Source: Stramenopiles sp. TOSAG23-6
Taxonomy: Eukaryota > Sar
Assembly (NCBI GenBank): GCA_900128565.1
Contig: LT636021.1
Coordinates: forward strand, 1 to 22,085
Length of the DNA stretch: 22,085 bases
Reading direction: 5' to 3'
Shown here: one piece after another, positions 6,924 through 16,489 of the stretch
How the letters are laid out: each line of letters begins with the position of its first letter
Position numbering within the stretch: the first letter of the stretch is position 1
Translations under genes and position numbers: made by a program
Notes under the pieces: model-generated
The model's database searches: none
Seen by the model: only the letters and a program-made list of their open reading frames with translations
Told to the model about the DNA's origin: nothing

Positions 6924-9470
6924 CTAAATCCAAGCAGATTGAGCTTGATTCTTTTCATGGTGTGTTCTCTTGTTCTTGTTGACACGATTTACCTTCGAGC
7001 TACGTACACTACTAGAGATACCGGTATTATTCTTAATAATATTATGATGTTGCATTAAACTATGGCATCTGATCTGATCTTTTAAGATCAAGAGATCTTC
7101 CCATGACTGTTGCACTTCCGTGTGCACCGCACCCAACAATTCCTTTGACATACTCTTGTGCTCTTCATGATCAACTTTCATGGAATTCAGATGTGCATCT
7201 CTAATAGATGCATGCATTGCCTTCATAGTATCAGACTTGAGTTTATCATTTGAATGCTCTTCACCTGGTTCCTCATTGAGCTCACCGAGGTCAACAAAAC
7301 CTGTATGATTAGCACTATCAACATCTAGTAGTGGGTGAACTTTTGTTCTCCGTTTAGAGTGCTTCACATGTTTTCCATACTTTTCAGATTTATTTTGACT
7401 TTTATTTTTGTACATTTGTAAATTTTTGACAGGGTCTTTCAACGATGAGTGTTTATGTCCTAATCTACCCATCATTTTTTTCAAATGAATATGGTGTCCT
7501 ACTGGTTTAATGATACCCGCATTTCGTAATCGCATTTTGAGGTCATCGGGGACATTCTTCAAAGTATCTTCGCGGACCGAATCCATTTTTGCACAAACAC
7601 TTACCTGCTTCAAATGAACGATACGTCTTCGCTTCATTAAATTTCGAAGTTTGTTTATTCTAATAGAATCCCTAATACGCTCTGCATCCTTTCGGGAAGT
7701 GACTATCTTTGCCAAAAGGGAATACACTGGGAGAATTGTTCCAGTATTTTGATACTGTTTCTCGTCCATTTGTGCTGCCTTGCGTTGCACCCATTCAGGA
7801 AATCCTCTCACTAAGTTTAAGGATTCAAAAATGTAGAGAAACGCCCGCAAACTATGAGGTAATAACGTAATTAAGAATGTAAAGCAGTATACTAAAATGG
7901 AGAAGCGAATAATCTCAGCTTGACAGTCAGGGCTACAATACAATTTAGATGCTATGAAAAGAGCATGTACACCCCATGGTATATCAAATAATTCTTTCAA
8001 CTTCGTAAGTACCCGTAAGGAGTCCATGTCGTGTCTGTATCTATATACTAAATATTCTTGACCATGGTAAAATATACTTTTCAAGTGATCTCTTGATTCT
8101 TGCATCGCTTTTCGATCATCTTCAGCAGTCATTGGACCTATGCCCAATTCGTTTGGACTATAGTTTGAGCCCCCGATATGTTTGAATGCATGATGGTCTT
8201 TGTTCTGATGTGTTGCTAAAAAATGACAAGTCTTTTTGTATAAAGTGAAACGAAACACAACTATAAAAATTTCAATCGCTGCAGTTATAAATAAAAATAA
8301 CCAAGCATCAAATTTAAATCCAGTCTTCATATTTTTTGAGTTAATTCCATCAGAATCATTCACTACGTGAGATGCTGTTTCATTTTCTAATATACAAATA
8401 GCATTGTAATCATAATATAGAGCAAACAGTATTAATAGAATCATTGGCATCCCAAAAATTAGCTGTGTATGTCTATGGCGATTTGTGAAACTTACTTGGA
8501 ATGGAGCCAGCAGAGACGCTACGACAACTGAAGGTAGCAACATACTAAAATCTGTTGAAGATGCATCGCCTAACCAAATTCTTTGCATCTCAGTAAATAA
8601 AAAATCGACCCCGTCAATTACTGCATCTTTAGAGGTATTTACAGCCCTAGTAACGGATGTATCTAGTACCCACTCACTTGCATCTAAACGAGTTTTTTTC
8701 AGGTCCAAAAGTTTTTCTTCATCTTCTTTGTTGTCAGTTATTTCATGTTGCGATTTTTGCTGCATAACCAAAGAACTTTTCATTAAATGACTCGTTAAAC
8801 TTTGATTCGGAGGAACCATTTTGATGTTAGTAAATTGCTTAACTTCATCAAGTGTGATTTCTCCTGAGCCGTCAGTATCAATCTTTTCAACAAATTTTGG
8901 ATTTAGTCGATGAGATATAGAAGCCAATGCTGAGTTACTAGATGCTATTTTTTCATGATTCTTTCCTACTTCTTTGATAAATTCATGAGAGAGTCCCCTT
9001 GAACGAACAGAAAAAAGCTCTGCCTCATCTAAAGTATTCAACACAGATTTGCTTAGCCCTTTTTTTGCTTCCTTTGCTTTCCTCAAACCACTCGTCATAT
9101 CTGCTTCCAAGTTCGAATTGAGAAGAGAATCAATACCTAAAATATTGTGCAATGATTCATTCTTAAAATTTCGTTTTTTTGCTAGTGTGTCGCGAAGAAG
9201 GCGGAGAGCAACCTGAATTTGTTCATTTTTCTTCGATTGTTGGAGAGAAGGAGCTGGGCCAGCTCCATTTCCCGAGGGGACTGCGTCATATCTTTTTGCA
9301 TCATCAGATACATTTTGAATTGTATTCTCTGTATTTAAATTTCGTCTGTTATTTGTATTATTGACGTCACGTGTCGGAGTTTGTATCTCGGGCACTACTC
9401 CGACATTACCAAGAAAGTTNTCACGAGTCAATTCTTTTTCGTCTTTGTCAACCAGGCGTGTATTTCCCAT
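6924..9470 (-). CDS. EF-hand multi-pass membrane protein, function unknown
   Basis: 848 residues from the first ATG (MGNTRLVD). A canonical EF-hand loop, DTDGSGEITLDE, sits at about residues 198-209. At least four hydrophobic spans follow, near 311-332, 338-363, 390-413 and 523-551 (for example MILLILFALYYDY and ILVYCFTFLITLL). A long basic cytosolic tail with coiled-coil character follows. I do not recognise a channel pore motif, so calcium sensing by a membrane protein is the most that can be said. The frame is open for about 31 more codons upstream of the ATG (to stop at 9564-9566) with protein-like composition but no ATG, so a longer N-terminus or upstream exon is possible. N at 9420 is one unresolved base in a codon. 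It converges with the bZIP gene, 132 bp apart. Confidence 0.8.
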   Translation of the reverse strand: MGNTRLVDKDEKELTRXNFLGNVGVVPEIQTPTRDVNNTNNRRNLNTENTIQNVSDDAKRYDAVPSGNGAGPAPSLQQSKKNEQIQVALRLLRDTLAKKRNFKNESLHNILGIDSLLNSNLEADMTSGLRKAKEAKKGLSKSVLNTLDEAELFSVRSRGLSHEFIKEVGKNHEKIASSNSALASISHRLNPKFVEKIDTDGSGEITLDEVKQFTNIKMVPPNQSLTSHLMKSSLVMQQKSQHEITDNKEDEEKLLDLKKTRLDASEWVLDTSVTRAVNTSKDAVIDGVDFLFTEMQRIWLGDASSTDFSMLLPSVVVASLLAPFQVSFTNRHRHTQLIFGMPMILLILFALYYDYNAICILENETASHVVNDSDGINSKNMKTGFKFDAWLFLFITAAIEIFIVVFRFTLYKKTCHFLATHQNKDHHAFKHIGGSNYSPNELGIGPMTAEDDRKAMQESRDHLKSIFYHGQEYLVYRYRHDMDSLRVLTKLKELFDIPWGVHALFIASKLYCSPDCQAEIIRFSILVYCFTFLITLLPHSLRAFLYIFESLNLVRGFPEWVQRKAAQMDEKQYQNTGTILPVYSLLAKIVTSRKDAERIRDSIRINKLRNLMKRRRIVHLKQVSVCAKMDSVREDTLKNVPDDLKMRLRNAGIIKPVGHHIHLKKMMGRLGHKHSSLKDPVKNLQMYKNKSQNKSEKYGKHVKHSKRRTKVHPLLDVDSANHTGFVDLGELNEEPGEEHSNDKLKSDTMKAMHASIRDAHLNSMKVDHEEHKSMSKELLGAVHTEVQQSWEDLLILKDQIRCHSLMQHHNIIKNNTGISSSVRSSKVNRVNKNKRTHHEKNQAQSAWI

Positions 9471-9935
9471 GGATCTAATGACTTTAATCAAGTATTCTAA
9501 TGCTCTTCGGCATTCAAGTAATTTGGCTTGTCGTACATTCTGATATTCTTGCGCAAAACTATCTTATTTGTCACCTTCGAGTCCTTGGCAGTTACTACGT
9601 GTGGTACCATAGTACAGTATCATTCCAAAGGATTGTTCGTTAAGCCGGCGCCTATACGCTTTAAGTACGGTAAATAAGTACAAAATGGGCGGTCAAACCA
9701 AACTGGAATATTTATAGCTACGACGTACCGTTTCATGCCTCATTTCTATTTCTTACATTACTATAAACTGTATTATTAGCGTATACATGACGATAAATCA
9801 TAGTCCTCATATTTTGGTTTTGATATTATTTGGAATTTTTGCATATTCTGTTTAGCACTTGTTACACCCTTCAATTGCAGAATAAGCCAAAAAAAATAAA
9901 TAGCTAGACTTGAATAGAAACCACTAGTGAGGTGA
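9471..9935. promoter_or_regulatory. divergent intergenic region between EF-hand and IQ-repeat genes
   Basis: The 465 bases between divergent starts should carry both promoters. The left ~95 bases stay open in the EF-hand gene frame and may be coding. The rest shows a short GTGGTACCATAGTAC partial palindrome (about 9600-9614) and a GC-richer patch (about 9640-9652). No tRNA or other RNA gene is seen. Confidence 0.4.
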
Positions 9936-12020
9936 ATGGATAATCAGCACATTGAAAACAAGGTTCCTTCAGAAATTCCTGAGTTTGGAGTGTATCGTTA
10001 CAATCCAGATTTTATTACACAATATGGAAAGTGTGAAAGACAAAGATATATGGGAAGCGATAAAGTAAAGGATATTGAAGTACCAGGGAAATATACACGG
10101 GGGCAAATGGAGAGCTACTCTGGTAAGTTACTAAACAAATATACTCATCCCGCGAAAGAAGTAAGACAATCACGAAAACGAACTGTTAAACTCTTGAATA
10201 CTTGGAAAAATCCAAGTTTCGTTCATGGAGATAGTATAAGCATTCAAAGGAGAACAAATGTGATGAAGAAACAAGCTTCATCAAAATCTGTACAGTCAAC
10301 AATAAATCGAGGAAGTAGTCATAGTAATCATAGTAAAAAGCTTCGTTACATGCAAATTACGAAGCAACCTAGTCGAAGATCTCTTGAAGAACAGAAAAAA
10401 ACAATCTACGGAGCAAATGTAAGTCAATTAAATAAGTTAAAAACCAAGTCTTCAAAAGAAAAGGCTAGACTTATGCTACGTTGGCAATTGAAAGGAAGTC
10501 CAAATAGAATGTCTTCCTTGACACAGAATTTACTGTCTCCAACGCGCTCAATAGTCCCAAAGAACATAAATGGAACCGCCTCTGCTTCTAATAGGCAGCA
10601 CGATTCCTCACATGACATAATTTTAGAGGCAGGAAAACGACCATCAGTTACTAATGATGTCACAATGGAAAAGGTCATGGGTGCTGGAATGGGCTTCAAT
10701 GGTCGGGCGTTGAACGCTAAATTACAAGGAATGGGTAGAGGAAATAGAGGAATGCTACGGCTAAAAGAATACAAATCTGTTGCAGGAAGAGGAAAGGGAA
10801 AGGGTTGCGGATGGGATTTTATCAATGATACAAATGGCCCAGAAATTATCGATGGGATTGGAAAAAGTGTTGGTGCTAGTGGAACTTGGTTTAGCGAACC
10901 ATTTATTGAATGGCAAAGAGACAAAGCAAGAAGACAAAGACCTTGTCCATGGCTTTTAACCAATCCCAATGAAGTACATGTTAATCCACCAAACACGATG
11001 CTTCCAATGTGCTTTGCCAATCAACAATATAGAGTATTTGAGAGAAATATTCCAGAAGGGTCATTTCAATCAAATGATGCCGNAAACAATACAAATTCAA
11101 GTTTCATTGATGTCAAAGCAGAAGGAAATTTTCTTGTAAAATATCAAGAAGGATTTTCAGTATCTCAAGGTTGGCATGTCGGGGGCACAACATATGTTGT
11201 TACCCCAGATGGGAAACGCTGGCCTGCTCGTCTGGTCGAGGAGAGAAGTATCTCTTTGACTTTTGCTCCACTGGATCCGACGGTTGACCATTCCATTGAA
11301 AAGGATGGATTTATGTCAGTAACGACTCGCCTGGCGGTGCCTAGGGTAGGCATTGAAGGCCGAGCATTAGCAACTACTATATATTTGCACCCAATGTCAC
11401 TTTGCATAGAAGCATATGATCCAATCATTGATTGTTGGTATACTGTACAGATTAAAGTTGACAAACAGTCTGTCGAAAATGACTCACATATGTTATCTAG
11501 TCCAGAAAAGAAAAAAAGTAAAAAATTGAAAACTCTTAAATGCTTTTCGTCGATAATTGCTAAACCAGATAGGCGTCTTGAACTCTTTCGAGTTGTAGCA
11601 GATTCTATCCATGTGAAGTTGGCATCATTGACCCGGCCTGGATTCTTGTTTGTTGATTTGAAACAAATAAGGCAATTAACTCTCGCAAATAGCAATAATC
11701 CAATCATACGTAAATTACCCCGTGAGATCAATTTTCGCCATATAACTCAAAAAGAAAAGAAAGCCGTGGTAGTTATACAATCTGCTTCAAGACGAAAAAG
11801 GGCAATCAAACAAATTAAAAAGAAAAAGAAAGCTGCTATAGTTATACAATCAGCATCTAGAAGAAAAAAAGTTNTTGTTCAAAATCAAAAGAAAAAGAAA
11901 GCTGCTATAGTTATACAATCAGCATCTAGACGAAAAAAAGTTATTGTTCAAAATCAAAAGGAAAAGAAAGCTGCTATAGTCATACAATCAGCATCTAGAC
12001 GAAAAAAGTTAGTAAAATAA
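9936..12020 (+). CDS. basic protein with C-terminal IQ-like repeats, function unknown
   Basis: 694 residues from ATG 9936. The first ~230 residues are basic and low in structure. A Gly/Arg-rich segment (GRGNRGMLRL...GRGKGKGCGW) comes near 265-290. A probably folded region of about 375-600 follows (around WHVGGTTYVVTPDGKRWPAR), which I cannot assign. The C-terminus has four 23-residue repeats with AAIVIQSASRRKK, which resemble IQ calmodulin-binding motifs (IQxxxRxxxxR) but lack the full pattern. Calmodulin binding is therefore only a suggestion. Two ambiguous bases (11083, 11874) lie in the frame without breaking it. It converges with the protease gene only 36 bp away. Confidence 0.8.
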   Translation: MDNQHIENKVPSEIPEFGVYRYNPDFITQYGKCERQRYMGSDKVKDIEVPGKYTRGQMESYSGKLLNKYTHPAKEVRQSRKRTVKLLNTWKNPSFVHGDSISIQRRTNVMKKQASSKSVQSTINRGSSHSNHSKKLRYMQITKQPSRRSLEEQKKTIYGANVSQLNKLKTKSSKEKARLMLRWQLKGSPNRMSSLTQNLLSPTRSIVPKNINGTASASNRQHDSSHDIILEAGKRPSVTNDVTMEKVMGAGMGFNGRALNAKLQGMGRGNRGMLRLKEYKSVAGRGKGKGCGWDFINDTNGPEIIDGIGKSVGASGTWFSEPFIEWQRDKARRQRPCPWLLTNPNEVHVNPPNTMLPMCFANQQYRVFERNIPEGSFQSNDAXNNTNSSFIDVKAEGNFLVKYQEGFSVSQGWHVGGTTYVVTPDGKRWPARLVEERSISLTFAPLDPTVDHSIEKDGFMSVTTRLAVPRVGIEGRALATTIYLHPMSLCIEAYDPIIDCWYTVQIKVDKQSVENDSHMLSSPEKKKSKKLKTLKCFSSIIAKPDRRLELFRVVADSIHVKLASLTRPGFLFVDLKQIRQLTLANSNNPIIRKLPREINFRHITQKEKKAVVVIQSASRRKRAIKQIKKKKKAAIVIQSASRRKKVXVQNQKKKKAAIVIQSASRRKKVIVQNQKEKKAAIVIQSASRRKKLVK
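11751..12017 (+). repeat. 69-bp coding tandem repeat, four copies
   Basis: Units start near 11751, 11820, 11889 and 11958. The middle two are almost identical, the first is the most diverged and the last is cut short. Each encodes KKKAAIVIQSASRRKKV and a linker. The high DNA identity points to recent expansion. Confidence 0.9.
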
Positions 12021-12056
12021 ATTAAGATATTATCTAGTGTTTATTCTTGAAATGTT

Positions 12057-14273
12057 TTACTCGCAACCTAATAAAATATTAGTATTATCAAGTAGAGAAG
12101 CAGCCATGCAAATCCAGTCTCGGTGCTTTGAAGCATTAACTGCGCTACCATGGCTGGATACTACATCTTGGATTCCTCGTATCTCCGGTTTAACTACACC
12201 TCTTGTTTTCAAATATGTGAGAGTTGCATCGATGACTCCTAGCAAGAGTACATGACACTGAGCTGTGTCAGGATTTTGATAATTGCGTAGGAAACATTCT
12301 CTTGCAAAGTCTCGAACTGGCAAAATATTTTCTCGACTGGTTGCACGAAGAACTTTTGAAATATGGCGATTGTTCCTAGCAAGGTAAACTGTCTCATGCA
12401 TGTCTTCTATGTCAGTGCGATCTCCATATACCATTAAATTTCCATCCGATGGTCGAAATTCCAATTCATTCAAAACGCTAGATGGATATGGTACAACTAT
12501 GGGAGAACCAGAGTCTCCATATCCTATCGATTGGATTTTATCAAGACCATATTCCATATTATTAAAAACTTTGATCTCGCCACTTCGTCGATCAAGGCTT
12601 ATTCTAAATTCAGCTGCATTTGGTAAAATTGCACTTCCAAATGCACCAGGCTCCATATATTTCTTTACAGTTTTGTATTTATAAAGTAGTAATGAACCCA
12701 TACTTTGGCGTAAATAATTAGCAAAATGATTCAAATAAGTATTTTCAACATACCTCACATCGGCAGACTCCTGGGCAATTTGGTGAAGACTTGGCCGGTG
12801 TCGCGGTGTTTCAGCAGCATACGCTGCTGCATGGGCAAGTTGAAACTCAGCGCGTAATTTAGGGTCTACATCTAAGAGGATTTTTTTGCACGTCGTAACC
12901 AGTTTTTGATATTCGTGGCTTTCTTCAAGAATCATACTTCGCATATAATCTTCAGGCAGCTCTTTTTCAGACTTTGCTGACATTATAATGCTCACTTCTT
13001 TAGTAGTCATAGAGATTAACTGTCTTATCACAGTATTTATTGCATCTTTCCAGTGTTTAACAGCCTCTTTTTCTTTCATGAGTGACTCCGTATCATATTC
13101 TCTTATTCCATTTTTAAAGTACATGTGATGGTTAAAAGCGGTTACATGTTTGTTGACACCAAAGCCTGCCTGTAACACCTGGATCCGATTTAATGAGCCT
13201 TGAGTAAGAATCTGGTGTAAACGCTCATTACATTCAGGTTTAGGAATCTGAACTGTACAACCAAGTTGGAGAGGTTTGTCTAACTTTAGCATCGCCATAT
13301 CTACATTAGATTTGACATTATCAGATAAACTCAAAGGGTGCATCATTGCATGAGTCGCTCTGACCCAGCCATACTTTTCACACAACGCGTTCCACTTGTG
13401 ATTAATCTGATGACAGTGCTTACCAATATCCCCTTGATATTTTTCCCGGCAAGATTCCAAACTATCCAAGAGATAAGAACACTCGTCAAATGTATGTTTA
13501 CCAATCCTTTGCGCTTCTCTCATTGTGGTACCACCACCTTTTACCAGAATTTTGAAATCATTAGTTGTGGGTAGAGTACAAATATTACCAGGAGATGTAA
13601 CTTTTAAGCAAGAGGGGAAATCCCCGGCCATTTTAGTTTGTATTGATGGCTCAAAAAGACTTTCCGATTTCCTTTCGAAGATTCTATGCCAGCCCGGAAT
13701 GACTTTTCCTGCCAAAGTTAATCGCCGGTATAAATGCTCAAGTATTACTGTGCTATTTTGCTCTATTTGTACGTCACCTACAGTTGCTGATTCTCGAATT
13801 CGTCTACCCTTGTACAACAGCACCATTCTGTCGCTTGAATCATCTGCTTGGATTCTTTGGTGTGATGAAGATTGTTTTACTAAAGCTGAAAATGCAATGC
13901 TCTTTACCTGTCGGATAGACATTTGAGATTCAACTTTGATTTTGGTAGTCTTTATTCCTAGTCCTTCTACAAATATTGAATAAACACTCGTCATTTCGGT
14001 TATACAATGGCGATTTGTTAACACAATCGTTGGAGATAATGCAACACCTGAGCACACGTATTCAGCACCACGGGTTGTAAAGTTTATACGTACAATGTAT
14101 GAATAAGCTTTTGAAATAGACATTTGCTCCTCATTGTCCGCATTACTATACCAGCTGTTTTCATCGTTAAATACAACGTCTTCTTTTCCAGCATGAGCTG
14201 TTCCCAACACGAGAAATGTCAGTAACCCCAAAATCTGAGTGTACCGGTATGTACCACTAGTGCCTGTTACCAT
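12057..14273 (-). CDS. secreted trypsin-like serine protease with embedded ubiquitin-like domain
   Basis: 738 residues. The N-terminus (YTQILGLLTFLVLGTAHAG) is a signal peptide. Trypsin-family (S1) landmarks are present: CSGVALSPTIVLTNRHC with catalytic His89, DMAMLKLDKPL with Asp325, and GYGDSGSP with Ser588. The core is far longer than the ~230-residue family because of large inserts. The first, about residues 99-185, reads as a ubiquitin fold (see the separate entry). A second, about 375-545, is helical and charged. The last ~150 residues are unassigned. The catalytic triad is intact, so it may be active outside the cell or in the secretory pathway; the substrate is unknown. Cysteines are frequent, which fits secretion. 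Confidence 0.85.
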   Translation of the reverse strand: MVTGTSGTYRYTQILGLLTFLVLGTAHAGKEDVVFNDENSWYSNADNEEQMSISKAYSYIVRINFTTRGAEYVCSGVALSPTIVLTNRHCITEMTSVYSIFVEGLGIKTTKIKVESQMSIRQVKSIAFSALVKQSSSHQRIQADDSSDRMVLLYKGRRIRESATVGDVQIEQNSTVILEHLYRRLTLAGKVIPGWHRIFERKSESLFEPSIQTKMAGDFPSCLKVTSPGNICTLPTTNDFKILVKGGGTTMREAQRIGKHTFDECSYLLDSLESCREKYQGDIGKHCHQINHKWNALCEKYGWVRATHAMMHPLSLSDNVKSNVDMAMLKLDKPLQLGCTVQIPKPECNERLHQILTQGSLNRIQVLQAGFGVNKHVTAFNHHMYFKNGIREYDTESLMKEKEAVKHWKDAINTVIRQLISMTTKEVSIIMSAKSEKELPEDYMRSMILEESHEYQKLVTTCKKILLDVDPKLRAEFQLAHAAAYAAETPRHRPSLHQIAQESADVRYVENTYLNHFANYLRQSMGSLLLYKYKTVKKYMEPGAFGSAILPNAAEFRISLDRRSGEIKVFNNMEYGLDKIQSIGYGDSGSPIVVPYPSSVLNELEFRPSDGNLMVYGDRTDIEDMHETVYLARNNRHISKVLRATSRENILPVRDFARECFLRNYQNPDTAQCHVLLLGVIDATLTYLKTRGVVKPEIRGIQDVVSSHGSAVNASKHRDWICMAASLLDNTNILLGCE
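13719..13979 (-). other. ubiquitin-like domain inside the protease
   Basis: Residues about 99-185 of the protease line up with ubiquitin from first to last strand. SIFVEGLGIKTTKIKVE matches the first beta hairpin (QIFVKTLTGKTITLEVE). SIRQVKSIAF matches the helix (TIENVKAKI). MVLLYKGRRIRESATVGDVQ matches RLIFAGKQLEDGRTLSDYN, and the next residues, STVILEHLYRR, match the last strand. A Ser-rich insert of about 12 residues sits after the helix. There is no Gly-Gly end, so it is not a conjugated modifier. The assignment is by eye. Confidence 0.7.
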
Positions 14274-14632
14274 CGAGAAACTTAAAGAGAGTATGTGATC
14301 TTTTGATATGAGCTTTATGAGATCTATAATGGTACCAAAATACTTCTGTTGCTTGTTTGAAGATATGATTACGCAAAGTTTTACAATAGTTGGTACAATG
14401 TCAAAGTATCATATAAATATTATAATAATAATATACCGTTTTTTTGATGTGACTGATCAATTTTTAACAGCTTCTGTTTAAAAATTAACGTACAGCCTAC
14501 TGTATTTATTTAATACTATGTAGTAGGACGAAAATATTTGAAATTCAAATTAATTCAAAAAAGCGATTTTTCTTTTTTTATTCAAATGAGCAAAATATTC
14601 AATTTACTACAGTATGCGGGTAAGCATTACCA
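14274..14632. promoter_or_regulatory. intergenic region upstream of the protease gene
   Basis: 359 bases between the stop of the next minus-strand gene and the protease start. It holds a near-perfect inverted repeat, AATTTTTAACAG / CTGTTTAAAAATT (14459-14486), about 186 bp upstream of the protease ATG, in AT-rich DNA. Nothing else is recognised. Confidence 0.4.
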
Positions 14633-16489
14633 TCACTTATCCAACAAACTACTCCGAACGGAACTACTATCTGATGCAAATGACTTCTCTTTCTTAGGTT
14701 TTATTATTTTTAATGCTTTGCTAAATACAGACCTGACACCTTTGGATAAATTTCTTTCATCATTCTCACAACTAGCTGTATTACGGTTACTTGCTTTTTT
14801 TTTTAGAGAAGTTAAACGTTTCGTTTCTGTTTTATCTATTTTTTTGGTTGCTTTGTTTGTGTGACTTTTATCAATACTTGTATCACATTTTTTTGAAGGA
14901 ATAGTTAATGGATCACTTTTATCAGCAATAGGAGAGTCATCTAATATATTATTATTCTCATTCAAGTTTCGATTTATCTTACCAAAGATTTTTTTAATTC
15001 CGATTTCTCCTCTGTTGCCGAGACACGTTGCTGCACTAATGGTACGAGAAATAATAGATGAATTTATGGAATCTTCATTGTCTTCTCTTTTACGATTACT
15101 TTTCGCATTTGCAATTTCTTCTAATTTTGAGTGAAGTTTCTTTGTATTCTTTCTATTTTCCACAAGTCCAAAGTAGCGCCACTTACCACTCATAAATTGT
15201 ATTCGAAATGCATCACCAACGTAAAGATCATCAAGAATTAAGATTGACGTATTTGTTCCATCAGAAAATCCAACATTCATTGATTTATTTTTCGCTATTT
15301 TTTTTGTAGCTTGAACTTGTATTTGGTCGCCTTCAAAGGCATCTAAAGCACTAAAACCAATGGCCCTTTGTTTTTTACTATTTATTCTTTCACTTTTACT
15401 CGTATTTGAAGACAGATTTTTTCTCAATACTTTTTCATCAGCAGAAGACAGATTTTTTCTCAATACTTTTTCATCAGAAAAAGTTGCATCACCTAAAGAG
15501 GATAGTTTCATAGTATCATTATCATTATTGAATGAACTTCCAGTAAGAGATGTTGATAAAGAGGTATGCTGGTCCCATACATCTGGGGAGTCATTTGCTG
15601 TATAACCTTCTGTAAGAGCTGCAGACCACTCGTCTACATTATTAGGGTTAGGGTCATCATCTACTTTATTGATATCACTTGTAGGTACGTTATTCGTAGA
15701 TATATCTAACAATTCTTGACTACGACTTTCCATTTGACGATTATCATAATCCCTCTCGGCTTCGGCTAGCTTTGTCATTACAGCCGCATGCGCACGTCTA
15801 GCCTCTTCTTCCTCTTCACCAAAATCTGCAAAAAAACGTTTCGACTCTTCAGCCTCTTTCACCCACTGACTACGTACATCATTTGAAGTTCGCTGTAGAA
15901 CATCACCACTTTTTTCTCTCTTGATGGAAAAACTAGTTGAGAGCCAACGACTAATGATACCTTTTTTTGGTGTATTTAAAGGCTTCGCTCCAGTATCCGT
16001 AGTTTTAGCAGCTGGTAAAAATTCTTGAGAGTCGCAACCGGAATTTGTTACACTTGACTTCTCAACATCGCTTTTCGATGTTTTTTCTTTAGTCAAAGTA
16101 TCATGAGTTATTGTGTATTTCTTGCCCTCTTTTTGACACCAAGTTTGAGATGAAACTCCAACACTAGATAAAAAGGGACTATCAAGGATGCGATTATTAA
16201 TGGCGTCAGCACCACTTCGTATCGTATCTAAAATTTTTTGGTTCATCCGTTGAGATACGGAAGGCTGTCTCAAATCGTGTATCCGTATCACACTTTCTAC
16301 ATCATTTTCACGGTCAGACGAAGATTTATTTTCTCTTTTTATTTCTACTTCTTCAGATAATGTGTCAGAAGAAACACCTTCTTGTTCGAAATCCAAACTT
16401 TGAAATTCTTTTTCACTTACCGCGATATTTCTTTCATCATCACATAATAAGTCGTCACCCACGACAGTATTAAACTTTAAATGTTCCAT
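14633..16489 (-). CDS. hypothetical charged, mostly disordered protein
   Basis: 618 residues from the first ATG (MEHLKFNTVVGDD). The frame is open a little further upstream without an ATG. Much of it is Ser/Asp/Lys-rich. A short acidic coiled coil (FFADFGEEEEEARRAHAAV, continuing to about residue 255) is visible. A compact patch with beta-strand character lies near residues 405-465 (ILILDDLYVGDAFRIQF, then SGKWRYFGLVE). The C-terminal ~90 residues are strongly basic. No known family is recognised. A 12-residue segment, ADEKVLRKNLSS, is duplicated in tandem. The length and composition of the frame make it very likely a real gene. Confidence 0.7.
   Translation of the reverse strand: MEHLKFNTVVGDDLLCDDERNIAVSEKEFQSLDFEQEGVSSDTLSEEVEIKRENKSSSDRENDVESVIRIHDLRQPSVSQRMNQKILDTIRSGADAINNRILDSPFLSSVGVSSQTWCQKEGKKYTITHDTLTKEKTSKSDVEKSSVTNSGCDSQEFLPAAKTTDTGAKPLNTPKKGIISRWLSTSFSIKREKSGDVLQRTSNDVRSQWVKEAEESKRFFADFGEEEEEARRAHAAVMTKLAEAERDYDNRQMESRSQELLDISTNNVPTSDINKVDDDPNPNNVDEWSAALTEGYTANDSPDVWDQHTSLSTSLTGSSFNNDNDTMKLSSLGDATFSDEKVLRKNLSSADEKVLRKNLSSNTSKSERINSKKQRAIGFSALDAFEGDQIQVQATKKIAKNKSMNVGFSDGTNTSILILDDLYVGDAFRIQFMSGKWRYFGLVENRKNTKKLHSKLEEIANAKSNRKREDNEDSINSSIISRTISAATCLGNRGEIGIKKIFGKINRNLNENNNILDDSPIADKSDPLTIPSKKCDTSIDKSHTNKATKKIDKTETKRLTSLKKKASNRNTASCENDERNLSKGVRSVFSKALKIIKPKKEKSFASDSSSVRSSLLDK
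15408..15479 (-). repeat. 36-bp coding tandem duplication
   Basis: Two near-identical 36-bp units starting at 15408 and 15444 give ADEKVLRKNLSS twice in the hypothetical protein. The frame is kept because the unit is a multiple of three. Confidence 0.9.

Noticed and set aside
10424-11020. Antisense ORF within the IQ-repeat gene (also 11165-11731)
   Set aside because: Mirror frames of a long ORF with repeats; no independent support.
15642-15653. Telomeric repeat TTAGGGTTAGGG
   Set aside because: Only two units, inside a coding region (encoding Pro-Asn-Pro-Asn), so no evidence of a telomere or fusion.
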